Source: Desulfatiglans sp. (lineage in GTDB: Bacteria > Desulfobacterota > DSM-4660 > Desulfatiglandales > HGW-15). From it: 64,000 bases of DNA. A model generated the notes under the pieces. That model was not told where the DNA came from and did no database searches. It saw nothing but the letters and a program-made list of their open reading frames with translations. Positions within the stretch are counted from its first letter, which is position 1, and every line of letters begins with the position of its first letter. This document shows, one piece after another, positions 1-9,741 of the stretch. The position numbers were made by a program, and so were the translations under genes. The stretch lies in assembly GCA_012513605.1 (NCBI GenBank), contig JAAZBV010000104.1:1-64000 (forward strand). The letters are read 5' to 3'.

Positions 1-202
1 AATTCAAGGGGGTAGGTCTTCACTACAACGGGTTTTCACACCCCTCTCTAATAATTACAGTTACTTATACCCCGAAAAATCGTCATTTTTACTAAAACAC
101 TAATCGAATAGCGAAAGTCGGGCTAAACAGTATGAAATTTGGTTGAATAACTACAAAAGAGAAGAGTTAGCTAAATCAAAAAAATCAGCTACAAGTATTC
201 AA

Positions 203-1666
203 TCATGAATATCTCTTAATATACCCCGCCACCCTCACCTTTCTTGAGGTATTTGCAGAACTCATGTATCTCACCTTGCCGAATATCTCCCTTTCAGGCC
301 CCCAGGCGCGGTCGTATCTCCCCAGTGTCCAGAATATGCCGCTGTATGAGTTGGGGTCACGGCCATCAAGGGCATATTTATTGTTAAGATAAATCATTAT
401 TTCAAGCGCCCTTTCAGGCGTGGGTGACCATTCAAGTATCTTTTTACCCCAGAGCATCCTTAAATAGTTATGAATCTTTCCTTCCCTTACAAGCTGAACC
501 TGGGCAGCATTCCAGAGCGGGTCGTGAGTTTGGCCGTTTTCAAACTCTTCTTCCGAATAGATATACTCCCTGTTATCCATCTCATGTATCTTAAGGGTTT
601 CCATGGCCCATCGGGGTAATGACTTAAACTTATCATAATCCCTATTGTACCTGCACATATTAAAGCCAAGCTCGCGCCAGGTGATGAGCTGATCAAGAAA
701 TGCCTCGGCTGATTTACCCATGCCCCACCACCCCTCTTTCTGCCCTCTGGCATAATCGGACAGTTTTCCCGGGTGCCACTCTTGAGCCTCCTGTATCCTG
801 TAAAATATCTCATGGCTATTGATGTGGCCGAAGTGCAGGTATGGCGAGAGATTGCTTGTTGCATCCTCACAAGGTTCATTTCGTTTTTCATCATAGGATG
901 AAAGTTTTTCATTGATAAAGATATCAAGCAGTCGATTAGCGTTAAAACTGCCTCCTGCCTTATCAACTGCCTTTATATTGTGATCTACAGGTAGTTTTGT
1001 AAGCGCTCCTGAGTAATTTTCAAGAAATTTAAATGGAGCAGGAGGCCATTTTCCAGTTATATCTTTTGGCAGGGATTTTAGTTTTTCCAGTCGCAGATTT
1101 TTAAGCGGAGATGCCTGAGGCAAATCCACAAGATAATCAGGCAGGGTCTTTTGCAAAAACCTTCGGAACGAATAAGCTGTAGTAAACTCCCTCTCTGCCA
1201 TACTCATGGGTAATAGCCCGTTTGAATCCACCTTTTCAATGAGAACAGGAAGCCTCTCCGATATCTTTTTTAGCATGGCCGGTATAAAAAAGGCCGGGAA
1301 ATCATCTGTAATGATCAGGCATGCATGTTTTGCAAGCTCCATTACAAGGCCCCTGCCTTTACCCTTGGCCGGTTCTACATAAGGGTAATAAAAGATGTTT
1401 TTCCCCTGAGCCTCTCTGAAATTATCCCTCATCCCATTGATAATAAACCCGTGGAATCTGTCACATGCCCATTCATAGTTACAGTCAATAGCCTCAAGCA
1501 CCATTAGCGGTTTAGCCAGCTTTTGTGCCCATTCAATGGCCCTGTCAAGGCTGTAGTTCCATTTAAGGCGGCGATTTGCTGTCATCCAGTAGAGGATAAA
1601 CCCGCCATCAGGGTTAATCCCCTTGCTGTTTACCTTATTTATCCTTGTTTCAGGGACAGGGCGCAA
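203..1666 (-). CDS. phr: Class II CPD photolyase
   Basis: Light-driven repair of cyclobutane pyrimidine dimers with FAD as cofactor. The 487-residue protein has the N-terminal Rossmann antenna-type region (about 20-180) and a helical FAD domain. The C-terminal half carries the class II signature stretch: EWSPTPERALEIMIYLNNKY, then LDGRDPNSYSGIFWTLGRYD, then W-GPEREIFGKVRYM. Length is close to the class II norm (about 450-490). The start is a TTG at 1664-1666 preceded by a GGAGGG Shine-Dalgarno with a 6-nt gap, which I prefer to a later ATG. It is divergent from the phosphate cotransporter, and the two leaders overlap. Family assignment is secure from motifs; in vivo activity is inference. Confidence 0.93.
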   Translation of the reverse strand: MRPVPETRINKVNSKGINPDGGFILYWMTANRRLKWNYSLDRAIEWAQKLAKPLMVLEAIDCNYEWACDRFHGFIINGMRDNFREAQGKNIFYYPYVEPAKGKGRGLVMELAKHACLIITDDFPAFFIPAMLKKISERLPVLIEKVDSNGLLPMSMAEREFTTAYSFRRFLQKTLPDYLVDLPQASPLKNLRLEKLKSLPKDITGKWPPAPFKFLENYSGALTKLPVDHNIKAVDKAGGSFNANRLLDIFINEKLSSYDEKRNEPCEDATSNLSPYLHFGHINSHEIFYRIQEAQEWHPGKLSDYARGQKEGWWGMGKSAEAFLDQLITWRELGFNMCRYNRDYDKFKSLPRWAMETLKIHEMDNREYIYSEEEFENGQTHDPLWNAAQVQLVREGKIHNYLRMLWGKKILEWSPTPERALEIMIYLNNKYALDGRDPNSYSGIFWTLGRYDRAWGPEREIFGKVRYMSSANTSRKVRVAGYIKRYS

Positions 1667-1782
1667 TTGTTACCCTCCTAAATAAAAATTATTTGATTTC
1701 GGTTTTCATAAGTGGCAGCATCATTTTCATTATGTTATTGTACCGAAGCATCTGTCCAAGATTACACCATGAGGGTATTTTA

Positions 1783-3633
1783 ATGAAATATTGCCACATG
1801 CACAATAACAGGATTATCATAATGACATTGCTAATGGTATTTTTATTTTCCCCCCTCTCCTCCGCCATAAATAATAATTCTTCAGGTATACACTGGGGTA
1901 TGCTTCTTATTGGTCTTTTGGGTGGCCTTGCCCTTTTCCTTTACGGCATGGCCAAAATGAGTGAGGGGATGAAAAAGACCGCGGGAAACCGGATGCGGGA
2001 TATAATCCATGCCATTACAAAAAACAGGTTTATGGCCCTCTTAATCGGCGCATTCGTAACTATGGTGGTGCAATCAAGCAGCGCTACAACAGTTATGCTC
2101 GTTAGTTTTGTACAGGCCGGGCTCATGACCTTTACCCAGTCGCTGGGTGTGATACTCGGAGCAGATATAGGCACAACCGTAACAACCCAGCTTATAGCCT
2201 TTAATTTTGATGACTATGCCCTGCTTATTATAGCCATAGGGTTCGGGATGCAGCTTGTTTCAGGAAAGGAAAAGATAAAAAATATAGGTGAGATAATCCT
2301 GGGTTTCGGTATACTCTTTTATGGCATGAAGCTCATGAGCGATACCATGGCCCCACTGCGTGATTATCCCCTGTTTATAGAGACCATGGGACGCTTAAAG
2401 GCCCCTCTTATGGGGCTTCTTGCGGGGACAATATTCACAGGCTTGATACAGAGCAGCGCCGCTACCGCGGGTGTTGTAATTGTCCTGGCCCAGCAGGGGC
2501 TTATAACCCTTGAAACAGGCATCCCAATTATTCTGGGTGCTAATATCGGTACATGCGTTACTGCCGGGCTTGCCTCAATTAACTCCTCACGTGAGGCAAA
2601 ACGGGTTGCATTTGGCCATGTGTGCTTCAAGGTTTTAGGGGTTTTGATGTTTATCTTCTGGGTGCCGGTGTTTGCCGATCTTGTAAGGAATATATCCGGA
2701 AGGTTTGAGAGCGATGTTGCACGTCAGATCGCAAACGCCCATACCCTGTTCAATGTGAGCCTGGGTCTTTTCTTTCTGCCCTTTATTAAATTCTTTTCAA
2801 AGATCATGATAAAAATCCTGCCTGAAGGCGAAAAGGAGGCGGAGATTGAGCTCAAGCCCAAATACCTTGATGATAAGAATATAGCTTCCCCAGCGCTCGC
2901 CATAGAACTTGCGAGAAGAGAGCTTTCCTACATGGCCCAGATATTGAGCCGGATGCTTAACACGGTTTTTATTCCCTTTATATCGAATAGAAAAGAGTCT
3001 GGCAATATTACCTCCCTTTCTGATGAAGAAAGGGAAATGCTGATTAATGAGATCCCCCGCACAGATGAGAAATATCCCCATTTGACACTTTTTGAGGCGC
3101 TTGATGTGCGTGAAGAGCATATAGATTTCCTGAATGACAGGGTACAGGAGTTTCTTATAAATATAAGCAGGCGTGAATCAACTGCCGCACAGGCAAATGA
3201 GCTATACGGGCTTATCTCTATCTCAAGCGATATGGAGAGCATTGCAGATCTCATCCACAGGAACCTGCTTAAACTGATCCATAAGAAAAATGCGCTTGAA
3301 AGGGATTTTTCAAAAGAGGGCAAAGAAGAGCTGATGATATACCACGGAAAGGTGTGTCGGCAGATTGATAGACTTGCTGAGGCTCTGGCAGAAAGGAATA
3401 TCGAAAAGGCGATTGCCATTATGGGCAGGGAGAGAAAATACCTTGACCTTGAGGCCCAGTACAGGATAAAGCATCTGGAAAGGGTGCGTCATGAAAAGCT
3501 TGACTCTGTTTTGACACATGAAGTCCACATGGAACTTATGGATATCCTGAAGCAGATCGTTGTTTATACAAGCAATATCGCCAAGACATTCCTGACAAAA
3601 TGCTACCCTGATCAGGTAAAGGAAAAGGTATAA
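1783..3633 (+). CDS. Na+/phosphate cotransporter family protein with PhoU-like C-terminus
   Basis: Predicted inner-membrane Na/Pi symporter of the NptA/YjbB type. Two inverted copies of the family signature are visible: QSSSATTVMLVSF and QSSAATAGVVIVLA. They sit in a block of about eight membrane helices (roughly residues 5-350 counted from 1783). The rest is a soluble helical region like PhoU, used for regulation in this family. The open frame extends up to 1645, but that would overlap the divergent photolyase. ATG 1783 has a GAGG 7 nt upstream and gives a normal 616-residue protein starting with a hydrophobic leader, so I chose it. YhbY follows after 2 nt, so the two are probably co-transcribed. 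Phosphate as substrate is inferred from the family. Confidence 0.88.
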   Translation: MKYCHMHNNRIIIMTLLMVFLFSPLSSAINNNSSGIHWGMLLIGLLGGLALFLYGMAKMSEGMKKTAGNRMRDIIHAITKNRFMALLIGAFVTMVVQSSSATTVMLVSFVQAGLMTFTQSLGVILGADIGTTVTTQLIAFNFDDYALLIIAIGFGMQLVSGKEKIKNIGEIILGFGILFYGMKLMSDTMAPLRDYPLFIETMGRLKAPLMGLLAGTIFTGLIQSSAATAGVVIVLAQQGLITLETGIPIILGANIGTCVTAGLASINSSREAKRVAFGHVCFKVLGVLMFIFWVPVFADLVRNISGRFESDVARQIANAHTLFNVSLGLFFLPFIKFFSKIMIKILPEGEKEAEIELKPKYLDDKNIASPALAIELARRELSYMAQILSRMLNTVFIPFISNRKESGNITSLSDEEREMLINEIPRTDEKYPHLTLFEALDVREEHIDFLNDRVQEFLINISRRESTAAQANELYGLISISSDMESIADLIHRNLLKLIHKKNALERDFSKEGKEELMIYHGKVCRQIDRLAEALAERNIEKAIAIMGRERKYLDLEAQYRIKHLERVRHEKLDSVLTHEVHMELMDILKQIVVYTSNIAKTFLTKCYPDQVKEKV

Positions 3634-3635
3634 TT

Positions 3636-3944
3636 ATGGGTAATCTAAAAGGGTTTCAAAAAAAATATCTAAGGGGTCTGGCCCACAGCCTTAAGCCTGT
3701 TGTGTTAATCGGCCAGAAGGGTTTTACTGATGAACTTGTAAAGTCCACAGATCAGGCCCTTGACAGGCACGAGCTTATAAAAATAAAGTTCAATGAGTTC
3801 AAGGAAAAGGAGCAGAAGGCTGAGATAACAGAGATGCTCTGCAAGGCAACAAAGGCCGAGGTGGTTGGCGCTATAGGCCATATGGTGATCTTATACCGTG
3901 AACAAAAAGACCCTGACAAAAAAAAGATAGTGCTTCCTGAATAA
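3636..3944 (+). CDS. yhbY: YhbY-family RNA-binding (CRM domain) protein
   Basis: Small single-domain CRM protein of 102 residues. In E. coli YhbY associates with pre-50S ribosomal particles. The sequence shows the full CRM pattern: LRGLAHSLKPVVLIGQKG near the N-terminus (the GxxG RNA-binding loop is GQKG), then a helix with ALDRHELIKIKF, then a C-terminal strand ending VILYREQK. The length is typical of the family. The gene starts 2 nt after the phosphate transporter stop, which suggests transcriptional coupling without an obvious functional link. Confidence 0.9.
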   Translation: MGNLKGFQKKYLRGLAHSLKPVVLIGQKGFTDELVKSTDQALDRHELIKIKFNEFKEKEQKAEITEMLCKATKAEVVGAIGHMVILYREQKDPDKKKIVLPE

Positions 3945-3992
3945 AAATTAATAATACTATTTATGAATATAAAAGAATAAAAACCTCTATGT

Positions 3993-4066
3993 CCACTAAC
4001 CACACGAAATACATAAAAATAAGAGTTTTAAAATTTTAGTGTGTTTCGTGTATTTCGTGGTTAATA
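3993..4066. repeat. Dispersed inverted repeat (cgaaatac/gtatttcg type)
   Basis: An AT-rich stem-loop element between yhbY and the sensor kinase. The left arm around 3997-4015 (taaccac..gaaataca) is complementary to the right arm around 4047-4063 (tgtatttc..gtggtta). When translated, this element gives the well-known spurious TTKYTKHTK peptide found in many unrelated genomes. It is an intergenic repeat, not a gene. It could form a hairpin downstream of yhbY, but it lacks a T-tract. Confidence 0.7.
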
Positions 4067-4131
4067 AATGGATTTTGAAAACTTTATGACCTTTACCCGA
4101 ACAGTAACAAATCTTAAAAGAGGTTATGTGA

Positions 4132-6420
4132 ATGGGTATAAAAGAGCGTAAAAACCATGAGAGCGGATTTAATCTTATTAATAAAAATTGTATCCTCCTC
4201 TGCTCCATATGGACAATCCTGATAGCCACCTTCTATGCTTTTGCTATCCAGAATCAAAAAAGACTTACAATAAAATTTGCGGAGATAGAGGCTCTGGCAG
4301 ATTATAATAAAGACCTTGCCTATCGCAGATGGTCTTCCATGCATGGAGGCACCTATGCTCCGGTCACCGAGAGAACAAGGCCAAACCCCTATCTTGAAGA
4401 TATCATCGAACGGGATATCGTTACCCCATCTGGTAAAGCGCTTACCCTTATCAACCCAGCATATATGACAAGGCAGGTTCATGAGCTTGCAGAAGAGCAA
4501 TATGGGATAAAGGGGCATATCACAAGCCTTAATCCTATCAGACCGGAGAATGGGCCGCTACCCTTTGAGGTTAAGGCGCTTGAGGCCTTTGAAAAAGGAG
4601 AGAGCGAATACTTAAGCGTTGATGACACAGGACAGGGAAAATATTTAAGGTTCATGCGGCCAATGATCACTGAAAATTCCTGTCTAAAATGTCATGGGAA
4701 GCAGGGGTATAAAGAGGGAGATATAAGGGGAGGCATAAGCGTATCAATACCTCTTTCACGTTATAAGCCCATTGAGAAAACCACAATTAAAGCCATAACC
4801 ATTGTTTATACAACCGTATGCATTTTAGGGCTTGCCGCATTAAACATAATCTTTTTTACACGCGGTAAACATCAGCAAATACAAAAAATCGCTGAAGGCA
4901 AGCTCAGGTTCCAGGCAAAACTTCTGGATGCAGTGGAACAGTCTATTGTCGCCACTGACCTGAACGGGAAGATAGTTTACTGTAACCCATATTCGGAAAA
5001 GATCTACGGATGGAAAAGGTCTGAGGTGATTGGCCATGAGATGATGAGGCTTATGATACCTGACGCCTACATGGATGAGGGATTGAAGGATCATGTCAGA
5101 GTCCTTGAGGGGGAGAGCTGGTCACGGGAGGTTTTTGTGAAGAATCAGTCCGGAAAAATATTCCCTGCCCTTGTGAGCGCTTCACCAGTCTACAATGAAA
5201 AGGGAGAGATAACCGGGGGCATTGCCATATCGATAGACCTTACTGAAAAGAAAAAGCTTGAGGCGCAGCTTCAGCAGACCCAGAAGATGGAGGGGATAGG
5301 TATACTTGCAGGAGGCATTGCACATGATTTCAATAATATCCTTGCGCCGATTATACTCCATTCACAGATCGCAATGGATGATATTGCCCCTGACAACCCG
5401 CTTCAGGCAAGTATGAAAGAGATCTACAGGGCTGCAATAAGGGCGCGTGAACTTGTAAGGCAGATACTCACATTTGCGAGAAAGGGGCAGGACAGCAGGA
5501 TTGTGTTAAGGGCATCTCTTGCAGTCAAGGAGGCGGTGAAATTTTTAAGGTCAACTATCCCTGCAACAATAGAGATAAATTTTGAAATGAATACCAATAA
5601 TGATGCCATACTGGCAAACCCTACCCATATAAATCAGATTGTAATGAACCTGTGTGCAAATGCTGCCTATGCCATGAAGGAAAATGGGGGTATCATAACT
5701 GTTACCCTGGATAATGGTGATGAAAAAGATGGGGACAGGCCCGGTTGTGACCTGCCTCCCGGGCAATATCTAAGGTTATCTGTAATAGATACTGGCCCCG
5801 GTATCCCTCCTGATATTATTGACAGGATATTTGAACCATATTTTACCACAAAAGGTCCCGGAGAGGGCACAGGCCTTGGTCTTGCTATAATCCACGGTAT
5901 TGTAAAAAGTTATGAAGGTGGGATCGCTGTGGAAACCTCCCCTGATGCAGGAACGACTTTTTTCATATATCTTCCCCTTGCAAATGAAAAAGCAGTTATG
6001 GTGGAAGATAATAAAACAGAGGTTAAAAAGGGAAAGGAAAGGGTGCTTTTTGTTGATGATGAGGAGGCTGCTATTACAGCAATGAAGAAGATACTGGCAA
6101 GGCTGGGCTATACAGCAACCACATCTAACAGCAGCAGGGATGCACTTAAAATCTTTAAAGATAACCCTGCAGGATTTGATCTCATTATCACAGACATGAC
6201 CATGCCCGGAATAACCGGGTTGCAGCTTGTAAAGGAGGTAAGGGCCATAAGGTTGGATATACCTGTAATCCTCTGCACAGGCTATAGTGACCAGATTGAC
6301 GATGAAAAGGCCCAGATGGCAGGGGTAAATGAATTTATGATCAAGCCTGTCAGCATGTTTGACATAGCCAGCGCAATCCGCAGGGTGTTGGAGAAGGATA
6401 AATTACAGGTTGATATCTGA
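4132..6420 (+). CDS. Hybrid sensor histidine kinase with c-type haem (DUF3365/Tll0287-like) sensor domain
   Basis: Membrane-bound two-component hybrid kinase, 762 residues. Order: TM helix (about 23-42); periplasmic Tll0287-like domain with a CLKCH c-haem motif at 184-188; second TM (about 220-245); PAS domain (about 265-380); HisKA with the phospho-acceptor in GGIAHDFNN (His398); HATPase with N-box [16 protein letters not shown] and GTGLGLA; and a C-terminal receiver with Asp688 in ITDMTMPG, the TGYS threonine/serine position and the KP lysine. The haem motif suggests a redox or gas (NO, CO, O2) signal; that is inference. The ATG has an AGAGG 8 nt upstream. No cognate DNA-binding regulator is adjacent, so the phosphoryl group may go from the fused receiver to a distant partner. 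Confidence 0.9.
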   Translation: MGIKERKNHESGFNLINKNCILLCSIWTILIATFYAFAIQNQKRLTIKFAEIEALADYNKDLAYRRWSSMHGGTYAPVTERTRPNPYLEDIIERDIVTPSGKALTLINPAYMTRQVHELAEEQYGIKGHITSLNPIRPENGPLPFEVKALEAFEKGESEYLSVDDTGQGKYLRFMRPMITENSCLKCHGKQGYKEGDIRGGISVSIPLSRYKPIEKTTIKAITIVYTTVCILGLAALNIIFFTRGKHQQIQKIAEGKLRFQAKLLDAVEQSIVATDLNGKIVYCNPYSEKIYGWKRSEVIGHEMMRLMIPDAYMDEGLKDHVRVLEGESWSREVFVKNQSGKIFPALVSASPVYNEKGEITGGIAISIDLTEKKKLEAQLQQTQKMEGIGILAGGIAHDFNNILAPIILHSQIAMDDIAPDNPLQASMKEIYRAAIRARELVRQILTFARKGQDSRIVLRASLAVKEAVKFLRSTIPATIEINFEMNTNNDAILANPTHINQIVMNLCANAAYAMKENGGIITVTLDNGDEKDGDRPGCDLPPGQYLRLSVIDTGPGIPPDIIDRIFEPYFTTKGPGEGTGLGLAIIHGIVKSYEGGIAVETSPDAGTTFFIYLPLANEKAVMVEDNKTEVKKGKERVLFVDDEEAAITAMKKILARLGYTATTSNSSRDALKIFKDNPAGFDLIITDMTMPGITGLQLVKEVRAIRLDIPVILCTGYSDQIDDEKAQMAGVNEFMIKPVSMFDIASAIRRVLEKDKLQVDI

Positions 6421-6454
6421 TATTTCCTGAATCCAGAGAGATACCAAATAAAGC

Positions 6455-6502
6455 AGAGACAAGGCCTGCCACAAATAAGGCAGGTAAACATGCCTTGTCT
6501 CT
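6455..6502. repeat. Nested palindromic repeat, possible bidirectional terminator
   Basis: Outer arms AGAGACAAGG (6455-6464) and CCTTGTCTCT (6493-6502) enclose inner arms CCTGCC (6465-6470) and GGCAGG (6479-6484). It lies between two convergent genes, so it could end transcription from both sides. The outer arms are the same sequence as the perfect palindrome at 60464-60491, so this is one member of a dispersed family. Confidence 0.75.
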
Positions 6503-6510
6503 AACGTAAA

Positions 6511-7065
6511 TTACCTGCTTCCAAAGGACCTTTTATAAAGATCATGCAGTGCCTGTTTTCCATCTTCAGATAGATTTCTGGTTCCGGTCCCGGCAAATGT
6601 CTCTGATGCTATAACCGGTGTATCCTCAATCCATCTATTTTCTTCCCAGGCGTACCATGCCTTTTTGTCCTGATCATATACATGCAGTGGACGATTAAAA
6701 AGCTTGGCCAATTCAACACCCCAGCCTGTGCCCCCTTTTACAGTGCCATCCGCCTGTATCCAGCCAACTGTAATTACATGATAGCCATTATTTATCATGT
6801 GAAAAATGGACTGAATAACCTTTCGAATCTTGTCTGCTTTTGAGTAGTTACGTTTCATCCTCATGGAAACTATCTCCATGCTGATATCACCCTTTTTCAG
6901 CTCTTCAGCAGAAAGAACTTTGAGGTTGTTAGTATGCTCCGCAATGTGTCCTTCATAGGAAAAATTTACCTCATTAAGTTTCCATGCTTCTGCAAGTCTG
7001 CCGAACTCAGCCTCGGCCCCCTTGTGGCCACCGCTATATAATGTTATTTTAGAAATGTTTTTCAT
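6511..7065 (-). CDS. SLOG/YpsA-like Rossmann-fold protein
   Basis: 184 residues. I recognise the fold family but not a specific function. The N-terminus has a strand followed by YSGGHKGAEAEFG, the glycine-rich nucleotide-binding turn of LOG/DprA/YpsA-type (SLOG) proteins. The second half has GTVKGGTGWGVELA followed by RPLHVYDQ, matching the conserved GGTGWAVQ-type motif and FDQ strand of this group. Such proteins are thought to bind nucleotides or nucleotide-derived ligands. It stands alone, convergent with the sensor kinase and divergent from bioA. The ATG is preceded by an AGGAGAT-like site. It could be a nucleotide sensor or hydrolase; nothing nearby decides. Confidence 0.65.
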   Translation of the reverse strand: MKNISKITLYSGGHKGAEAEFGRLAEAWKLNEVNFSYEGHIAEHTNNLKVLSAEELKKGDISMEIVSMRMKRNYSKADKIRKVIQSIFHMINNGYHVITVGWIQADGTVKGGTGWGVELAKLFNRPLHVYDQDKKAWYAWEENRWIEDTPVIASETFAGTGTRNLSEDGKQALHDLYKRSFGSR

Positions 7066-7222
7066 TTTATTATCTCCTGTTATTACTGTTAAAAATCAAA
7101 AAGTCGCCTTTAATAGACTAATTTAATCCATTATACAACCTTTATTTTATTTGTGTATTTCTTAGTGGTGGAGCAGCTTCATCATACCTTTCAGACCAAA
7201 AATAATCAACTTTGAATATTTA

Positions 7223-7251
7223 TTGACTTGCCATGACCGGAAGTTTTGGTA
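7223..7251 (+). promoter_or_regulatory. Candidate promoter of the bio operon
   Basis: TTGACT at 7223-7228, a 17-nt spacer and TGGTAT at 7246-7251. The -35 is good and the -10 is weak. A TTGTAACC sequence at 7252-7259, directly downstream, resembles half of a BirA box. I found no properly spaced second half, so BirA control is not supported. Confidence 0.35.
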
Positions 7252-7289
7252 TTGTAACCCTGTTTTTATGAAGTTTTAAGGCGGTTTTT

Positions 7290-8573
7290 ATGAAAAATAA
7301 TTCTATTGAGCAGTTGCTTTCCTTTGATAAAGAGCATGTCTGGCACCCATATGCCTCCATGATATCGCCCCTGCCTGTACACCCGGTTGCCTCGGCCCGC
7401 GGTGCAAGGCTCACGCTTATGGATGGAACCGAGCTGATTGACGGCATCTCATCATGGTGGTCGGTAATCCATGGTTATAATCACCCTGTGCTTAACAGGG
7501 CTATCCAGAACCAGGTTAACAATATGGCCCACGTGATGTTTGGCGGGCTTACACATAAACCTGCTGTTGAGCTTGCCTCCCTGCTTGTCGAAATAACCCC
7601 GGAGGGGCTTGAAAAGGTCTTTTTCTGTGATTCCGGCTCTGTTGCCGTGGAGATCGCAATAAAGATGGCTATCCAGTACTGGTACGCTGATGGCAAACCT
7701 GACAAAAACAGGCTGCTAACTGTAAAATCCGGTTATCATGGCGATACCTTTATGGCCATGTCTGTGTGTGCCCCTGAGGGTCTGCACCAGATGTTCGAAA
7801 ATGTAATCCATAAGCAGTTTTTTGCGGATGCCCCGGCTACAGGGTATAACGAGGAATGGGATGAAAATGAGATAAAGGGCATGGAACAAATCCTGCATGA
7901 TCACCATCAGGAGATCTCCGCCATTATCCTTGAACCTGTTTTGCAGGGTGCCGGAGGCATGCGGTTTTACTCTCCTCAATATGTAAAAAGGGTGCGGGAG
8001 CTTTCCAGTAAATACAATGTGCTTTTTATAGCAGATGAAATAGCCACAGGCTTTGGCCGCACAGGGAGCCTTTTTGCCTGTGAAAAGGCGGGTATCAGCC
8101 CTGATATCATGTGCGTTGGGAAGGCTATTACTGGGGGCTACATGAGCCTAGCCGCCACCATTGCAACAAAAGAGGTGGCAGAGACCATATCATCGGTCAA
8201 AGATGGGGCATTTATGCACGGGCCCACATTTATGGCAAACCCCCTTGCCTGCGCTGTTGCTGTTGCAGGTATAAAGCTCCTTTTATCCATGCCCTGGAAA
8301 AGGCGGGTAGCAGAGATAGAGGCACGGTTAAAAAAGGGGTTAATGGCTTATGTGAATGCACCAAAAGTGGCTGATGTCAGGGCACTGGGGGCAATCGGTG
8401 TTATAGAGATGAAAGAGGCTGTTGATCTTAAATCTATCCAGGAAAAGATTATAAAGTTGGGCGTATGGCTCAGGCCATTTGGCAAGGTTATCTACACCAT
8501 GCCACCATACATAATCCAGGATCATGAGCTTGATATAATTATTGATGCAATGGGAAGACTTGCAGAGGAGTAA
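7290..8573 (+). CDS. bioA: Adenosylmethionine-8-amino-7-oxononanoate aminotransferase
   Basis: PLP-dependent class III aminotransferase converting KAPA to DAPA in biotin synthesis, with S-adenosylmethionine as usual amino donor. At 427 residues it has the BioA hallmarks: HVWHPY near residue 12, DGISSWWSVIHGYNHP, the FFCDSGSVAVEIA PLP-phosphate region, the FIADEIATGFGRTG aspartate motif, and the Schiff-base lysine in CVGKAITGG. It is the first gene of bioA-bioF-bioD-bioB. An AAGGCGG precedes the ATG. A nearly identical GTTTTTATGAA string occurs 22 nt upstream and would start only a 3-codon peptide, so 7290 is the real start. Confidence 0.97.
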   Translation: MKNNSIEQLLSFDKEHVWHPYASMISPLPVHPVASARGARLTLMDGTELIDGISSWWSVIHGYNHPVLNRAIQNQVNNMAHVMFGGLTHKPAVELASLLVEITPEGLEKVFFCDSGSVAVEIAIKMAIQYWYADGKPDKNRLLTVKSGYHGDTFMAMSVCAPEGLHQMFENVIHKQFFADAPATGYNEEWDENEIKGMEQILHDHHQEISAIILEPVLQGAGGMRFYSPQYVKRVRELSSKYNVLFIADEIATGFGRTGSLFACEKAGISPDIMCVGKAITGGYMSLAATIATKEVAETISSVKDGAFMHGPTFMANPLACAVAVAGIKLLLSMPWKRRVAEIEARLKKGLMAYVNAPKVADVRALGAIGVIEMKEAVDLKSIQEKIIKLGVWLRPFGKVIYTMPPYIIQDHELDIIIDAMGRLAEE

Positions 8574-8583
8574 AGGTATAAAG

Positions 8584-9741
8584 TTGAATAAATACAGTTT
8601 CATATCCTCCGCACTTGAAGAGCGGAAAGAGAGGCACCTGTTCCGCAGCCTTAAGAGTGTGCTACCCCTGGCTGGCGGAGAGGTAGAGGTAAACGGGCGC
8701 CGAATGGTCAACTTCTGCTCAAATGACTACCTTGGCCTTTCAACTCACCCCCTGCTAAAACAGCGCATGATAGAATACACAGAAAGATATGGTGCAGGCT
8801 CTGCCGCCTCAAGGCTTGTATGCGGGAACCTTCGCTTTTTTGACGAGCTTGAGGCAAGGCTTGCAAGACTCACAGGCCATGAAAGCGCCATTGTATTCAA
8901 CTCCGGGTTTCAGGCAAATGTATCCCTGTTGCCTGCCATTACCGATTCCAGCACCCTTATTCTTTCGGACGCTCTTAACCATAACAGCATTATACAGGGG
9001 TGCAAACTCTCCCGCTGCTATGTGACGCCATTTAACCATAATGACCTTAACCACCTTGAGGATATCCTTAAAAAAGGTGTTGGCCTTCACACAAGGAGGC
9101 TCATTGTTACTGAGTCCATCTTCAGCATGGATGGTGACATGGCTGATATTGATGCGCTTATTTTATTATCGGAAAGATATGATGCACTGCTCCTGGTTGA
9201 TGAGGCGCATGCAACAGGTGTTATGGGTAAAAATGGAATGGGTATAAGCAGCAACAAAGATGTTGATATGGTAATGGGGACATTCTCAAAGGCTGTAGGC
9301 TCATTCGGGGCATATGTATCGTCTAACAGTATGATGAGGGATTATATAATCAACTTCTGCAACGGATTTATATACACGACAGCGCTTCCGCCAGGGGTAA
9401 TAGGCGCAATAGATGCAGCCATTGAACTCATCCCGCAGATGGACAAAGAGCGGGAAGGGCTTATGGAAAATTCTGCCAGGCTCAGAAAAGGGCTGGCAGA
9501 ACAGGGATATGATACTGGAAAATCCGCAACACATATAATCCCTGTTATTATCGGGGATGAAGAGGAGGCATTAAGGCTCTCTGCATGGCTTTTAGAAAAC
9601 AGTGTGCTTGCAACCACCTTCAGGCCTCCAACTGTGCCCAGGGGGCAGTCAAGGATACGCATTGCCATAACATCTGCCCATAATGAGGGGCATGTTGATC
9701 TGCTCCTTGCACTTTTCAAAAGGTGGCGGGAGATTAATTGA
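8584..9741 (+). CDS. bioF: 8-amino-7-oxononanoate synthase
   Basis: PLP-dependent condensation of pimeloyl thioester with L-alanine to give KAPA. Motifs: NFCSNDYLGLS, GAGSAASRLVCGN, the histidine in SDALNHNSII, LLVDEAHATG, and the PLP lysine in GTFSKAVGSFGA. I place the start at a TTG (8584), with AAGG 7 nt upstream. This gives 385 residues, matching the E. coli length of 384. In-frame upstream starts at 8542/8545 would overlap bioA by about 30 nt and lack a ribosome site. No bioC or bioH is present here, so the pimelate-supplying enzyme lies elsewhere. Confidence 0.95.
   Translation: MNKYSFISSALEERKERHLFRSLKSVLPLAGGEVEVNGRRMVNFCSNDYLGLSTHPLLKQRMIEYTERYGAGSAASRLVCGNLRFFDELEARLARLTGHESAIVFNSGFQANVSLLPAITDSSTLILSDALNHNSIIQGCKLSRCYVTPFNHNDLNHLEDILKKGVGLHTRRLIVTESIFSMDGDMADIDALILLSERYDALLLVDEAHATGVMGKNGMGISSNKDVDMVMGTFSKAVGSFGAYVSSNSMMRDYIINFCNGFIYTTALPPGVIGAIDAAIELIPQMDKEREGLMENSARLRKGLAEQGYDTGKSATHIIPVIIGDEEEALRLSAWLLENSVLATTFRPPTVPRGQSRIRIAITSAHNEGHVDLLLALFKRWREIN

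Noticed and set aside
1-202. Possible gene end at the left edge
   Set aside because: A short open stretch exists on the plus strand, but nothing in it is recognisable and the upstream part is outside the window.
3996-4229. A minus-strand frame of 77 codons containing the TTKYTKHTK peptide
   Set aside because: It is the translation of an intergenic inverted repeat and the antisense of the kinase start.
7170-7215. Similar short strings (atacctttca..ccaaaaa) at about 7185-7203 and 11509-11528
   Set aside because: Too short and imperfect to call a repeat family by eye.
7252-7290. Possible BirA operator upstream of bioA
   Set aside because: Only one half-site (TTGTAACC) is present; no partner half-site lies at the usual spacing.
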